Under the pieces are notes generated by a model. The model was not told the origin of the DNA. It saw only the letters and a program-made list of their open reading frames with translations, and did not search any database. The position numbers and the translations under genes were made by a program. 64,000 bases of DNA from Nitrospira sp. (GTDB taxonomy: Bacteria; Nitrospirota; Nitrospiria; Nitrospirales; Nitrospiraceae): positions 137,214 through 201,213 of the forward strand of contig SWDG01000025.1 of NCBI GenBank assembly GCA_005116965.1, written 5' to 3'. Positions 51,523 through 60,987 of the stretch are shown here, piece after piece; positions within the stretch are counted from its first letter, which is position 1, and each line of letters begins with the position of its first letter.

Positions 51523-52107
51523 TCACTGAACATGAGCAGAACGACCCTGAGCGATCGCGTGCAGCTGCGCCTCGCTCCATTGCTGTAGTACCTGATGATC
51601 TCTATTGAGAAGACGCACACCACCACCATCAGCTGAATACTCCGCTTCTGAGAGTAGGGTTCCGTGTTCATCAACCAGGCGATAGCCTGTCGAACTAGCG
51701 ACGATCGCGGCACGGCGTTCGACGATACCATGACGTTCATAGACCACGGTTGCACCATCCTCCAAAGGAATCCATCGGATTGTGGTATCACCCAAGGTGG
51801 TTACCTTGGTGCCGTCACTGCCCATGTCAGAAGCCTTGATGGGGCTTTCCCCGGTCCAAAAGTGCATCGAGTTAAAGATAAACGTGTCCAACAACGCCGA
51901 GAACATATAGGCCGGGATGATCAACATGCCGAAGAAGACGATTTCTTTCATCCATTTGTCGTTGACTTGCCCACTACCTTTGACATTGCTGTTCCAACGA
52001 TAGACATTCTTCGTGAGATTGAACGGACCGTAGCACGCAGTACTCATCGTCATCACACCCAGCAACACCATCGTGGCAACAATTCGATGACCGAATCTGC
52101 TCATCAT
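51523..52107 (-). CDS. DUF3332 family lipoprotein
   Basis: This protein of about 194 residues starts at MMSRFGH behind GGAAAGGAGAGG. A signal peptide ends in a lipobox-like STAC (Cys near 25). The DUF3332 pattern follows: CYGPFNLTKNVYRWNSNVKG, KWMKEIVFFGMLIIPAYMFSALLDTFIFNSMHFWTG. A second hydrophobic stretch is therefore probably a TM helix. The C-terminal half (GYRLVDEHGTLLSEAEYS) is an accessory domain. The family is uncharacterised. Confidence 0.9.
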   Translation of the reverse strand: MMSRFGHRIVATMVLLGVMTMSTACYGPFNLTKNVYRWNSNVKGSGQVNDKWMKEIVFFGMLIIPAYMFSALLDTFIFNSMHFWTGESPIKASDMGSDGTKVTTLGDTTIRWIPLEDGATVVYERHGIVERRAAIVASSTGYRLVDEHGTLLSEAEYSADGGGVRLLNRDHQVLQQWSEAQLHAIAQGRSAHVQ

Positions 52108-52160
52108 CCTCTCCTTTCCCTGAATGATCACGCTGTCTTGTTCATGGTAAGAGCCTTCAT

Positions 52161-52682
52161 CTAGCCCAGTGTCTTTGGGGGCGAAATAACTCGATCCTCC
52201 AACATGATATGTTTCCCCGACAGGCGAATTCCCATCGTGATCCGCCCAACCATCCTGGGCAATGTGAAGCGCTTTGGCCCCGCCGATCCAGGATTGAACA
52301 ACAGCGTATCACCCAACCATTCATTCTTGGGTTGATGGGTGTGGCCAAAAATACAAATGTCTGGTCTGGTACGGTCGAGAAACGCTCTTCCATCTTCGGT
52401 CAACTTTCCCGCTTCAAACACGACATGCCGGATCGCGATGCGGAAACCATTCAGCTTGATGATTGCTTCAGCCGGAAAGCCGCTCTCTTCATACCCATCC
52501 ACATTGCCGGACACGGCTGTCACGGGAGCAATCATCTCAAGTTGTTCGATAACCGATCGTCTCCCGATATCGCCGGCATGGATAATAAGATCCACGCCAC
52601 GAAAGTGTCGCCTGATCGCTGGATCGAACAGGCTATGCGTATCGGCAATGACACCGAGACGGATCGCCCGCACAGGAATCAT
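52161..52682 (-). CDS. YfcE/MJ0936-type metallophosphoesterase
   Basis: This 173-residue protein has all calcineurin-like motifs: GVIADTHS (about 10-17), IIHAGDIG (about 33-40), VSGNVDGYE (about 57), RHVVFEAG and FGHTHQPK (about 111-118). It should hydrolyse phosphodiesters with two metal ions. In the second-last motif RHVVFE stands where GH is usual, so one metal ligand is displaced or replaced by His85. It overlaps the M48 gene stop (ATGA) and ends the AIM24-M48-phosphoesterase operon. Confidence 0.92.
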   Translation of the reverse strand: MIPVRAIRLGVIADTHSLFDPAIRRHFRGVDLIIHAGDIGRRSVIEQLEMIAPVTAVSGNVDGYEESGFPAEAIIKLNGFRIAIRHVVFEAGKLTEDGRAFLDRTRPDICIFGHTHQPKNEWLGDTLLFNPGSAGPKRFTLPRMVGRITMGIRLSGKHIMLEDRVISPPKTLG

Positions 52683-53836
52683 GGAAGGATACTAGGCGGT
52701 GCACCCTGCGAGGCTCGGACTTTGGGCCACTCGAATGTGAAGGGTTCGGGGTTCTGTTTCGGCATCCCTGCCAGCTGTGTCTTGAGGCGCTCGGCTCTGG
52801 CATTGCTCATCGGATGGGTGGAGAGCCATTCGACTCGTCCCTCGTCTTTTCCAGCCAGCCGTTGAAAGAACGTGATCATGCCGGACGGATCGATCTTCGC
52901 GCGATAGAGTAACTCAAGGCCGGTGAGATCCGCTTCCGTCTCCTGCGCGCGACCGAACTTCAGCGTCATCAATTCAACACCGAGCTGCTTCATCATCCCG
53001 CCTAATCCCGGCGGATTCCCCAGCACAATCGACACGACGGCCACAAAGCCCAGCTGCTTGATAATGCGTTCGAGTCCGTGCCGCTGCAGCACATGGTTCA
53101 GCTCGTGCGCGAGTACTCCGGCGACCTCCTCACCACTCTCCGCTTTTTTCATCAGTCCGGTGAAGACGACGATGTAGCCGCCTGGCAGGGCAAACGCATT
53201 CACCACATCACTCTTCACGACGGTGACCTCGAAAGTGTAGGGGTTCTCCGAAATCTGGCCGGTCAGACGATGGATCATCTCGTTGACCGCATCCACCGCT
53301 GGGCCTTCTTTCATAACATCCTGATGAGCCAGAAAGTCATGATAGGTCGACTCGCCCAGCTTCCGTTCCCACTCGACCGGGATTCGATCGACGGCGCGTT
53401 CCACCAGCACGTCACTCCCAAACCACAGTCCGAGCACGACAACCAGGAGGGCACCTCCGACAATACTCCACACCATTCGATGCCGTTGCCGCGCCTGACG
53501 GACTTGTTCGGCGGCTCGTTCAAGAGGCTGACTCAGATGATCAGGAGCCGCTTGCCGAAAGGCACGAATCACATCGGGGCTTTTGAGATAGAGTGTCCGC
53601 TGCCCTTTCAACCCTACCCATGTGGCCACGAGCTGATCATGATCCAGCCCTCCTGCGGAGACGGTCAGTTCGGAAAACTTCAAAGATTCATCCCGGCTCT
53701 CGACTCCATCACGGTCAGGGGGAAACGTGATCGTCAGTCCATGGTCTTCGACATGAACCAGGCAAGGGGTACCGCTGGCGGGAAATTCGTCGCCGAAACA
53801 GAGCGCGTTGGGTTGGACCGGCATAGAGCTCGTCAC
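52679..53836 (-). CDS. M48-family zinc metallopeptidase, membrane-anchored
   Basis: This 385-residue protein has an N-terminal cytosolic domain of about 125 residues resembling an uncharacterised DUF-like beta fold. One TM helix (MVWSIVGGALLVVVLGLWFG) follows, then the peptidase with GVLAHELNHVLQRHG (HExxH as HELNH). The third ligand is Glu in ETEADLTGLELL and a conserved STHPMSNARAERL segment follows. It resembles BepA/LoiP-type proteases in envelope quality control. The GTG at 53836 overlaps the AIM24 stop; ATG at 53824 is the alternative start. Confidence 0.93.
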   Translation of the reverse strand: MTSSMPVQPNALCFGDEFPASGTPCLVHVEDHGLTITFPPDRDGVESRDESLKFSELTVSAGGLDHDQLVATWVGLKGQRTLYLKSPDVIRAFRQAAPDHLSQPLERAAEQVRQARQRHRMVWSIVGGALLVVVLGLWFGSDVLVERAVDRIPVEWERKLGESTYHDFLAHQDVMKEGPAVDAVNEMIHRLTGQISENPYTFEVTVVKSDVVNAFALPGGYIVVFTGLMKKAESGEEVAGVLAHELNHVLQRHGLERIIKQLGFVAVVSIVLGNPPGLGGMMKQLGVELMTLKFGRAQETEADLTGLELLYRAKIDPSGMITFFQRLAGKDEGRVEWLSTHPMSNARAERLKTQLAGMPKQNPEPFTFEWPKVRASQGAPPSILP

Positions 53837-54516
53837 TCAGAGACTGGGATGAACTGTCGTACCCATGCGCCGAAACTGCCCGGGTTGCGGCTTTGGATAT
53901 ATACGACACCCGGCCCACGAAATCGGCAGACAAATCCTTCGCCCGACGTGAAGCTGGCTACCCATCCGGACGTGGCCTTTTCGATGTTGTACGTGGTCGT
54001 GGTGGACCACGCCACTAGATGACTATTATCCACGATATATTCCTGACCCGGTTTCAACTCGATCTTGTGAATGGCTCCAAAGCTGTTCAGGGCGAGCATC
54101 CCCTTCCCGCTCATTTTCAAGATGAAGAACCCCTCCCCGCCCAGCAATCCCCGGCTCATGCTCTGCATTTGGCTGTCGATGACAACCCCCTCCGCACCCG
54201 CCAGGAATCCATCCTTCTGCACCATATACTCGTTCACGCCATCGAGATCCAAAACGACAACCTCGCCCGGCACGGTCGGCGCAAGTAGCACTTCGCCGGC
54301 GCCTCGGCTGGCTCGCAACGTCTGAAAGAAGAACTTTTCTCCCGTCAGAAACTTTCGCGACAGCGCTCCTAAAAACCCTCCCTCCATCTTGCTTTCAATA
54401 TCGATGGTCGGCGAACAAGCCACCATTGCACCGGACTCGGCCTTGATATGCTCTCCTTCGGCCAGCTCCACACGCACCATCGGAAACGCGCCAGGGTACA
54501 AAATCTCGCTTTTCAT
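53833..54516 (-). CDS. TIGR00266/AIM24 family protein
   Basis: This 227-residue AIM24 double-stranded beta-helix protein has FPMVRVELAEGEHIKAESGAMVA, GGFLGALSRKFLTGEKFFFQ, VLLAPTVPGEVVVLDL and EGFVCRFRGPGVVYIQSRN. Members form trimers; the mitochondrial relative AIM24 supports inner-membrane organisation, and bacterial roles are unknown. A GAGGAGATG ribosome site precedes the ATG. It leads the operon with the M48 protease and phosphoesterase. Confidence 0.94.
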   Translation of the reverse strand: MKSEILYPGAFPMVRVELAEGEHIKAESGAMVACSPTIDIESKMEGGFLGALSRKFLTGEKFFFQTLRASRGAGEVLLAPTVPGEVVVLDLDGVNEYMVQKDGFLAGAEGVVIDSQMQSMSRGLLGGEGFFILKMSGKGMLALNSFGAIHKIELKPGQEYIVDNSHLVAWSTTTTYNIEKATSGWVASFTSGEGFVCRFRGPGVVYIQSRNPGSFGAWVRQFIPVSE

Positions 54517-54606
54517 TCTGCATCTCCTCTATTCATTTTCCCCTCACCAATCTCTGGGCGGAGCAGGCTGATGTCTCATTGCGCGCATACACCGAGCTCC
54601 GTCCAT

Positions 54607-56070
54607 TCATCCTGCCACCCAGCCGTACGCTCTTCGGCTCGGCTCCAGCCCTTCCTCCAGATAACTCATTCTCAGCCGACCTAAGGCGTCATTCTGAACC
54701 TCCCGTCGTTTAGCTTCGACATCGACCCCAAACACTCTGGCCGAGTTGAATCCAAACACCTGTTCCTTCGCCCACCTCGTCAACGGCTGATACTGATGCT
54801 TCTCGATCAACTGGTCAGGGATCTGGAATCGCCGAAAGGCTTCAATCTGCCATTGCGGCATTCCATACCAGATCGAGTCGGTTCCCCACAGGATGTGATC
54901 CATACCGAACGAGCGGATAATCTGCCCCAGTAGATGCGCGCAGATCAATGGGTATGTCGTCACCAGTTGCGCAAAGGTCGAACCCAACTCCATGTAGATA
55001 TTAGAGAGCCCCGGCTCCTGCTCCTTCATCCGGCAGAACTCCGTGGTCCAGGGGATTTCACCGGTCTTTGCAAATATTTGTTCGATCGAAGCCACGCTCC
55101 GAAACCCGGCGTGATACACCACAAAGTTGAGATCCGGGAAGTCTTTGGCCGCCTTGATCAGATCTCGTGGATGGTTGTAGTCCGGCACAGGCCCCAGGGG
55201 TAATCCCTTGTGGACGCAGATCTGCTTTACGTTGAGCTTCCGCGCCTGCTCCAACATCGGATAGGCGATGTGCTCATCGTCCATGCGCCAGCCTCGGTCG
55301 AATCCCTTCGGACAGGAACCGGTGTAGCATTTCCAGGCGTCGACCTTGAGCGTTTCAGCCTGCATGGCCATGAATTCCAAATCTGCCGCACCGAGCTGGG
55401 GGGTCGCCAGACCATGGGCCAACATCCGTTGCGACCCGGCCAACCGATTGATCTCGTCACGAATGTGGGCCATTTCTTTTGGCGGAACGACGGCTTCCTG
55501 CGGATAGGGCCCTGGCGGTGTGCTGATCACGCCGACGGTCGTCTCGCTGTCTAGAAACACTTCCTTCACAAAATTCTTCCATGACAGATCATCGAGCGTG
55601 CCTCGATCACCAGCCAGTTTCGGATTGAGCCCCATCTCGCGCATGTACTTTTTCAGCGACAGCAGAGCCTGTTTGGACACGGCCCCCTTCCGATTGGCTT
55701 CGGCATCGGAGGGATCGTAATGAGAACTCACATAGTGGGTCTGCACATCAAAAATAAAATACGGATTTCCCTGCTGCTCGGCGAACGCCGCTGTTTCGAA
55801 CAGCTCGATGTCCCCGATAGTAAAAAAGCGACCAAATGTATAGTTCATGGCCAACAGCGCAGCCGCCATCCCGCCTGTTGTGGCCAAAAACTCCCGACGG
55901 GTGACTCCGAGCCGACCAGCCGCCTTGTTCACCAACACTCCCGTTACTTGCTCGACGCGAGCCTGCTCGGCCGTTTGGCCGATCGGGAAAAACTCTTCGT
56001 TGGATACGATCTGCGTCGGAAGAGGTGTCTGGAACGTCATCCCCTTCTTCACGGAAAAACCTCGTCCCAT
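54607..56070 (-). CDS. Amidohydrolase family protein with Tat-like signal
   Basis: This 487-residue protein has the segment VTRREFLATTGGMAAALLAMNY near residue 56, which looks like a twin-arginine signal despite the long N-terminal leader. A TIM-barrel metal-dependent hydrolase of the amidohydrolase-2 type follows: IFDVQTHYV (HxH-like at the start), KQICVHKGLPLG, NFVVYHAGF and LGQIIRSFGMDHILWGTDSIWYG with the catalytic Asp. Relatives decarboxylate or hydrolyse aromatic acids. The first strand has only one His where HxH is usual. Location and substrate are open. Confidence 0.88.
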   Translation of the reverse strand: MGRGFSVKKGMTFQTPLPTQIVSNEEFFPIGQTAEQARVEQVTGVLVNKAAGRLGVTRREFLATTGGMAAALLAMNYTFGRFFTIGDIELFETAAFAEQQGNPYFIFDVQTHYVSSHYDPSDAEANRKGAVSKQALLSLKKYMREMGLNPKLAGDRGTLDDLSWKNFVKEVFLDSETTVGVISTPPGPYPQEAVVPPKEMAHIRDEINRLAGSQRMLAHGLATPQLGAADLEFMAMQAETLKVDAWKCYTGSCPKGFDRGWRMDDEHIAYPMLEQARKLNVKQICVHKGLPLGPVPDYNHPRDLIKAAKDFPDLNFVVYHAGFRSVASIEQIFAKTGEIPWTTEFCRMKEQEPGLSNIYMELGSTFAQLVTTYPLICAHLLGQIIRSFGMDHILWGTDSIWYGMPQWQIEAFRRFQIPDQLIEKHQYQPLTRWAKEQVFGFNSARVFGVDVEAKRREVQNDALGRLRMSYLEEGLEPSRRAYGWVAG

Positions 56071-56189
56071 TGTTTCGGTGAGTGCCCCATGGTGCCTCTT
56101 CAGCTCGGCGAAGCCCGCTGATTGTGTGGAATACTCGACGCTCTGTCAAGCAAGCGATGCCGGGGTAGACCTGAAGTCACAGGAAAAGA

Positions 56190-59100
56190 CTATCTAGACT
56201 TGGATGAAGAGGCTGAGGATTTCACCGGAGCGGCAGACGTGTGGCCAACAGGAATCTCTACCACCACATCGGACTGGGGATCGGCATCTTGATCTTTCCC
56301 GTCGTGTCCAACACTGTAGAGGACGCCTTTTTTCATGTTCAGTAGCATTGGCAGTCCCGTGTAGGGGTCATACAGGCTTTGCCCTGCTCTCGCAATCCGG
56401 GTGGCGAGATCACCGTCGGCAGGACCACGCCTGAGCCAAGCTTGTACACTGGCAAGCCGAAGGTGGGCATCTGTGTCAACCACGAATCCGTTGTACAGAT
56501 CCCATGGAGCAAGCGGTTCAAGCCCTACAATGTTCTCGATTGGGTTGGTGAGATGATCCATCACGCCAGACGCTGGGAAACGGATATAGTCTTTCCACTT
56601 GGGCAACGAGCCATACCGCCCTTCGCCGGCAGCTTTGTACGACGCATCATAATATTCTGCATAGTCATTGAGACGGCGTTGCATCGGCAAGGAAAGCGCC
56701 GATGCCACCATGGTGTACACCGGCAGTTCTTCGGCTCTCGCTGTTTTCAACTGAGTCTCGTATGTCTTCGCGGCAGCGACCAGTTCGCTTTGCATGGGCC
56801 AACGCATCGAGAGTTCGCCTTGATCAAGCGGGCGAAGAACTTTGGTGACGCGCCCCAGGTATTTTCCGTCAAAGTTTGAGCCTGCGAGCAACCCCGAGGC
56901 GACGGCAATGTCATCATTGATCGCCTGGAGTGCCAGCATTTTCACCGTCAGAGTCTTCGCCTGACTCAGAACGATGCGCCACGCTTCCATATCCGTCTCA
57001 AGTCGGTCGATGCCGAGATCGGTACCCTGCAGGAATCCATCCGCCACATGGAGCTGGTGAACAAAGACCATCGCAGTACAAGGCGGACTCACCATTTGGC
57101 CATATCCCCAATCTTCAAAGGGAAGTTTTTGCCACTGGCTATACCGATTGAGCGCCGACTCATGCTGATTGCCCCATTCCTTGATGGTCTGCTGATGGGA
57201 CTTGAACGCCCCGACAGGATCTGAACTGCGAACCCACCCTCGCATGATATTGGCTGAGGTATTCACTCCCTCGACCGTCCCCGAGCCTGAGCTCCCAAAA
57301 CACGCGAGCGCCAACTTGCCATCGTGGGTCTCAGGCTTCCGATCGTATCCAGCCTGTATCGGATCGTGACCGACCGACACGTCAAACCCGAGGAGAAAGA
57401 AGTAGCCGTTCTTCTTGAAATCCGACAGTGTCTGTTGAGGAGTGGTCGTAAGACTTTGGAATGTTGGAGAGGGTGATTCTTCCATGATGAACCAGGTCAG
57501 TCCGATGGCACCAATCCCTAGCGCAATGAGGATCCCCGAGAGCATCACCAGTCCGATACACGTCACCACAAGAGCACGCGTAGTCGAAAAACATGAACTG
57601 ACAAAACCGGCAATCGCCGAGCGGGCTCGAATCAGTGCCGAACTGGATTTTCGTTTTGGCTTGGGCTCTGCGACATCTTCTCGCGTCTCTGTCGCCCTGA
57701 CATGTTGAGACGACTCAAAGAGCACATCAACAGCAGCAGCCACGGACATAGACCGGCCGACGTCCTGCCGTTCTGCGCTCTCCGGCGATACCTGCGCACT
57801 TGGATCGGCGTGAGGTTGTTCGATGAATTGGATCGATTCTCCTGCTTTGATCCATTCTTCCGGTTCAGCCACTGGTTCCTGAACCGGTTCAGGAATAGAA
57901 GCTTGCGCCTCGACAAACGCCATTGCCTGCGGTTGCGGTTCATGAACCTGCACCTCGGCTGTCTCTCTTAGGCGCTGGGAAGTTTCTCCCATTTCTGGCT
58001 GCGATTCTAAAATTCTCTCTTGTGTTCGCAGAGGGGAGGGAGGTGGAATCTCATCAGTTTCCTGGCTTTGTGTCTCGCTGCTAGGTTGTGCTAGAGCGAC
58101 GGGAGACTCGGGCGTAGATTCCTGAACGAGGCTTTGATCGGCTGCGATCGCATGTTCCTCTTCCGTGTTCAAGGGGACGCCATCATCCTTTGATGGAGCG
58201 TCTGAGGGGGATGGCACAGCGTCTGCGACTGGTTCACCCACAAAAACCGGTGCCGCTACTGCTGCCGCAGGAGCTTCCGGCGGCGGCTCATCGATCGTCG
58301 GAGCGCTCATCATCCGAAACTGGGGTTCAGACTCTGCTGGAGCGGAGACCTCTTCGGTCTCGAGTGTGATGGGTTCCAACTCAGTGGCAGAAATCTCCAG
58401 ATCGGGCGATGCCGGAGTCAGTGGAGTTCGCACAATCGAGAATGAATCCGTTTCTTCAACGGACGTATCCGGTGAAGACGGAGGTTGAACCTGGCTTTCA
58501 CTCACTGTTGGAGGCAGTTCTGGTTCAGGTGGATGAGGCAATGGATCTACCGCTAGCTTCATACTCTCTGTCATTGGAGGATCGACCTGCGCGAGCGGAA
58601 TCGAAATGACCGACTCCTGAACGTGATCCCAGGGCATCGGCGCAATTGGAGATCCAGCAGAGGTGTGGTCTCCAAACAACGTTGATTCTTTGCGCTCTGG
58701 TATTTCGACCGCGTGGTCTTCTAACGCCTGTTCCTGGTGAGATCCCACTGCCAAAGCTGGAGTCGGTGCTTCCTCGACATTCGTCTCCGTGAGTTCCGAC
58801 GGGGAACCATGTGTAGAACGATCACTTCCCAACTTCCATGCACTATTGAATACTGATTCCCAGGAGAAGCCTGGTTGCTTCCATGGTTCTGAAACCTCAT
58901 TGTCTGAAACCGACACTGGGCTCGATGGGTTAGGTCTGCCTGGAGGCTGTTCTGTCACGACCTCCTTCGGTTCAGTCTCGACAGGTTGGAGTAGAGAGGG
59001 TTGGCTCTCCTCCACCTCTATTAGTGGAACACTCGACTGCTCTACTCCCAAGGATGCAGGCGCTGATATCTCTTCAACCTGGGATGACGCCATGACACTG

Positions 59101-60527
59101 GTATCTTCGGAGGACTGGATTGAGCTCACCAGCGCTTCTGGAGCAGTGGTGAGTTCCGTCAGTACAACAACCGTGAATAGGTCACTTGCATCATAGGGCG
59201 CACGTGGTTCACCCTCGGCCACCCATCCGTCTTGTTCCTGACTCTCGATAGGACCACCTGGTGACACCATCGAATCGGGCGCCAGTTGCGTCTCAGTACT
59301 CTCAACCGCGAGTACTGATCTCTCTTCAACCTGGCATAACGACATGTCGCTGATATCTTCTGCAGGCTGGATCGAACTCATTAGCGCTTCCGGAGCAGTG
59401 GTCGAGTCCTCGGGTGCGACACCCGTCAATGGGGCGCTTGGCTCAAAGGAGGCCTCGGGTTCGGCCTCGACCAACCCTCGGTCTTGTTCCTGAGCCGCAG
59501 CAGAGCCATCTCCCGACACCGATGAGGGCACGAGCGAGTGGGAACCTCCAAGCTCACCCTGTCCGGGAAGATCATTTATCTGCGATCCAGAGGAAACAGG
59601 CCCACCTTCATCAGTGCGAGGTTCGTCCGATGCAGCACTTCCCATTTCACTCGTGCTGCTCATGTTCTGCGTTTGTTCTTGTAACGGAGGATCAGAGGGC
59701 AGCAATGCTTCATCGTGCTGGTGCGCTTGAGATGTCGAAAGGTCCGTGACCGGCGGTGAGGTAAGCGATCCCGGTGAATCAGATACAGTGCCTGCGTTAG
59801 GAGAATCCGACGAGGTCACCAGAGAATCCTGGATCTCCCATGGCATCACCCCATCCATCGGTTCAGGACCTGCCGTGACACCCTGACTTGTCTCAGGCAT
59901 GTCGAGAGATGGGGCGTCAATCGATGGTCCAGGATTACTAGATGGACGGGCCAGCAGCTCCCCGGTTTGCGCGTCAAAGAAGGACGCCAACCGAAATGCC
60001 ACTGGGCTCGCGGGCGCAAGTTCCCTTATTTTGTCGTAGAGCTGGGAGGCATGATGTGGATTATCCGGGTCGCGATCTTCGATCAAGATGTCGATCGCCT
60101 TGGCGAACTCAGCCACGGCCTCGTGTGTGTCTCCTTTTTCCTGATAGAGCTCCCCAAGCTTCTCCAAGAACGGCACACATCGCGGGCCAGCCGCCAGGTA
60201 TTCATGAAGCAACGATTCCGCGAGCCAGTAGTCTTGCCGCTGAAGCGCTTCGCTGATGAGTGAGTCAAAGGCTTGTCTCGCCGGGATCAAGCTCCCGAGA
60301 CGAAGGTGGAGGGTGGCGAACAGCCGTCGCGCCTCCATATTCTGAGGGTCAAGCGCGAGTAATTCCTTCAGGGCGGTAGAAGAACGTCCATATTTCCCGG
60401 CATTCATTTGGGTGATGGCTTCCTCAAGAAGAGCGGTCTTCCTGCTGTAGCCAACCACACCACGCTTGTGCGCGCGGGAGGTCTGGGTTTTATCCGATTT
60501 TAAAGGGGGTTTCTTGTTCACGCGCAC
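56190..60527 (-). CDS. Giant TPR/low-complexity/membrane protein
   Basis: This 1445-residue protein starts at GTG behind AAGG. Residues about 30-180 are TPR-like repeats (QMNAGKYGRSSTALKELLAL and following). A roughly 750-residue Ser/Pro/Glu/Thr-rich linker follows, acidic and without predicted fold, with a duplicated block at about 345-415 and 429-500. A single TM helix lies near 983-1010 (LVMLSGILIALGIGAIGLTWFIM). A compact 400-residue C-terminal domain ends YDPYTGLPMLLNMKKGVLYSV and DGKDQDADPQSD, a motif seen at pseudopilin-like C-termini. It is divergent from a secretin, so a part in secretion or envelope assembly is possible. Family not recognised. Confidence 0.8.
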   Translation of the reverse strand: MRVNKKPPLKSDKTQTSRAHKRGVVGYSRKTALLEEAITQMNAGKYGRSSTALKELLALDPQNMEARRLFATLHLRLGSLIPARQAFDSLISEALQRQDYWLAESLLHEYLAAGPRCVPFLEKLGELYQEKGDTHEAVAEFAKAIDILIEDRDPDNPHHASQLYDKIRELAPASPVAFRLASFFDAQTGELLARPSSNPGPSIDAPSLDMPETSQGVTAGPEPMDGVMPWEIQDSLVTSSDSPNAGTVSDSPGSLTSPPVTDLSTSQAHQHDEALLPSDPPLQEQTQNMSSTSEMGSAASDEPRTDEGGPVSSGSQINDLPGQGELGGSHSLVPSSVSGDGSAAAQEQDRGLVEAEPEASFEPSAPLTGVAPEDSTTAPEALMSSIQPAEDISDMSLCQVEERSVLAVESTETQLAPDSMVSPGGPIESQEQDGWVAEGEPRAPYDASDLFTVVVLTELTTAPEALVSSIQSSEDTSVMASSQVEEISAPASLGVEQSSVPLIEVEESQPSLLQPVETEPKEVVTEQPPGRPNPSSPVSVSDNEVSEPWKQPGFSWESVFNSAWKLGSDRSTHGSPSELTETNVEEAPTPALAVGSHQEQALEDHAVEIPERKESTLFGDHTSAGSPIAPMPWDHVQESVISIPLAQVDPPMTESMKLAVDPLPHPPEPELPPTVSESQVQPPSSPDTSVEETDSFSIVRTPLTPASPDLEISATELEPITLETEEVSAPAESEPQFRMMSAPTIDEPPPEAPAAAVAAPVFVGEPVADAVPSPSDAPSKDDGVPLNTEEEHAIAADQSLVQESTPESPVALAQPSSETQSQETDEIPPPSPLRTQERILESQPEMGETSQRLRETAEVQVHEPQPQAMAFVEAQASIPEPVQEPVAEPEEWIKAGESIQFIEQPHADPSAQVSPESAERQDVGRSMSVAAAVDVLFESSQHVRATETREDVAEPKPKRKSSSALIRARSAIAGFVSSCFSTTRALVVTCIGLVMLSGILIALGIGAIGLTWFIMEESPSPTFQSLTTTPQQTLSDFKKNGYFFLLGFDVSVGHDPIQAGYDRKPETHDGKLALACFGSSGSGTVEGVNTSANIMRGWVRSSDPVGAFKSHQQTIKEWGNQHESALNRYSQWQKLPFEDWGYGQMVSPPCTAMVFVHQLHVADGFLQGTDLGIDRLETDMEAWRIVLSQAKTLTVKMLALQAINDDIAVASGLLAGSNFDGKYLGRVTKVLRPLDQGELSMRWPMQSELVAAAKTYETQLKTARAEELPVYTMVASALSLPMQRRLNDYAEYYDASYKAAGEGRYGSLPKWKDYIRFPASGVMDHLTNPIENIVGLEPLAPWDLYNGFVVDTDAHLRLASVQAWLRRGPADGDLATRIARAGQSLYDPYTGLPMLLNMKKGVLYSVGHDGKDQDADPQSDVVVEIPVGHTSAAPVKSSASSSKSR

Positions 60528-60987
60528 GATACAACCTTAGCAGATCCGAACGCTGTGTGAGCCTTCGGCAGCAGCCCACTCTGGGCTTGTCGACGCCCGT
60601 GAAGTCGGGCGCGACATGGGAGTTAAACCTTTAAGAGGTTTACAATCTCAATGCCTTACCCTCTCAAGGGTTTATTAATGCCAAGCCATTGAAAAGTAAT
60701 GCATTAGCTTGCAATTCAATCCACTCAGGCATGTGAGACCACGGGTCGTCTGGCCCACACACGTAGCCTCTCTGTATCGGTGTATTGGCGAACACACTTA
60801 ACGATGGGCTCAGGATTGTGCCTCCAAGCCTGGAAGGGATGCCCGGCAGCGAGCGCCCCTCCTCTGGATATGCACGGACGGCACGCTTTTGAGAAACATC
60901 AGCTTGGTTGTGTCTTTCGACACGCCTATGGTACGGTCAGTCCTACGTACACCGCATGAGCTGATGCCACGGAATTAATAGTCCATC
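60528..60987. other. Divergent intergenic region between TPR protein and secretin
   Basis: These 460 bp show no gene. TAAACC/GGTTTA around 60627-60645 is a short inverted repeat. On the minus strand TTGAGA with TGTAAA 17 bp away could be a weak promoter for the giant gene. GCCCG/CGGGC near 60595 is a five-bp hairpin. No clear promoter was found for the secretin. Confidence 0.4.
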
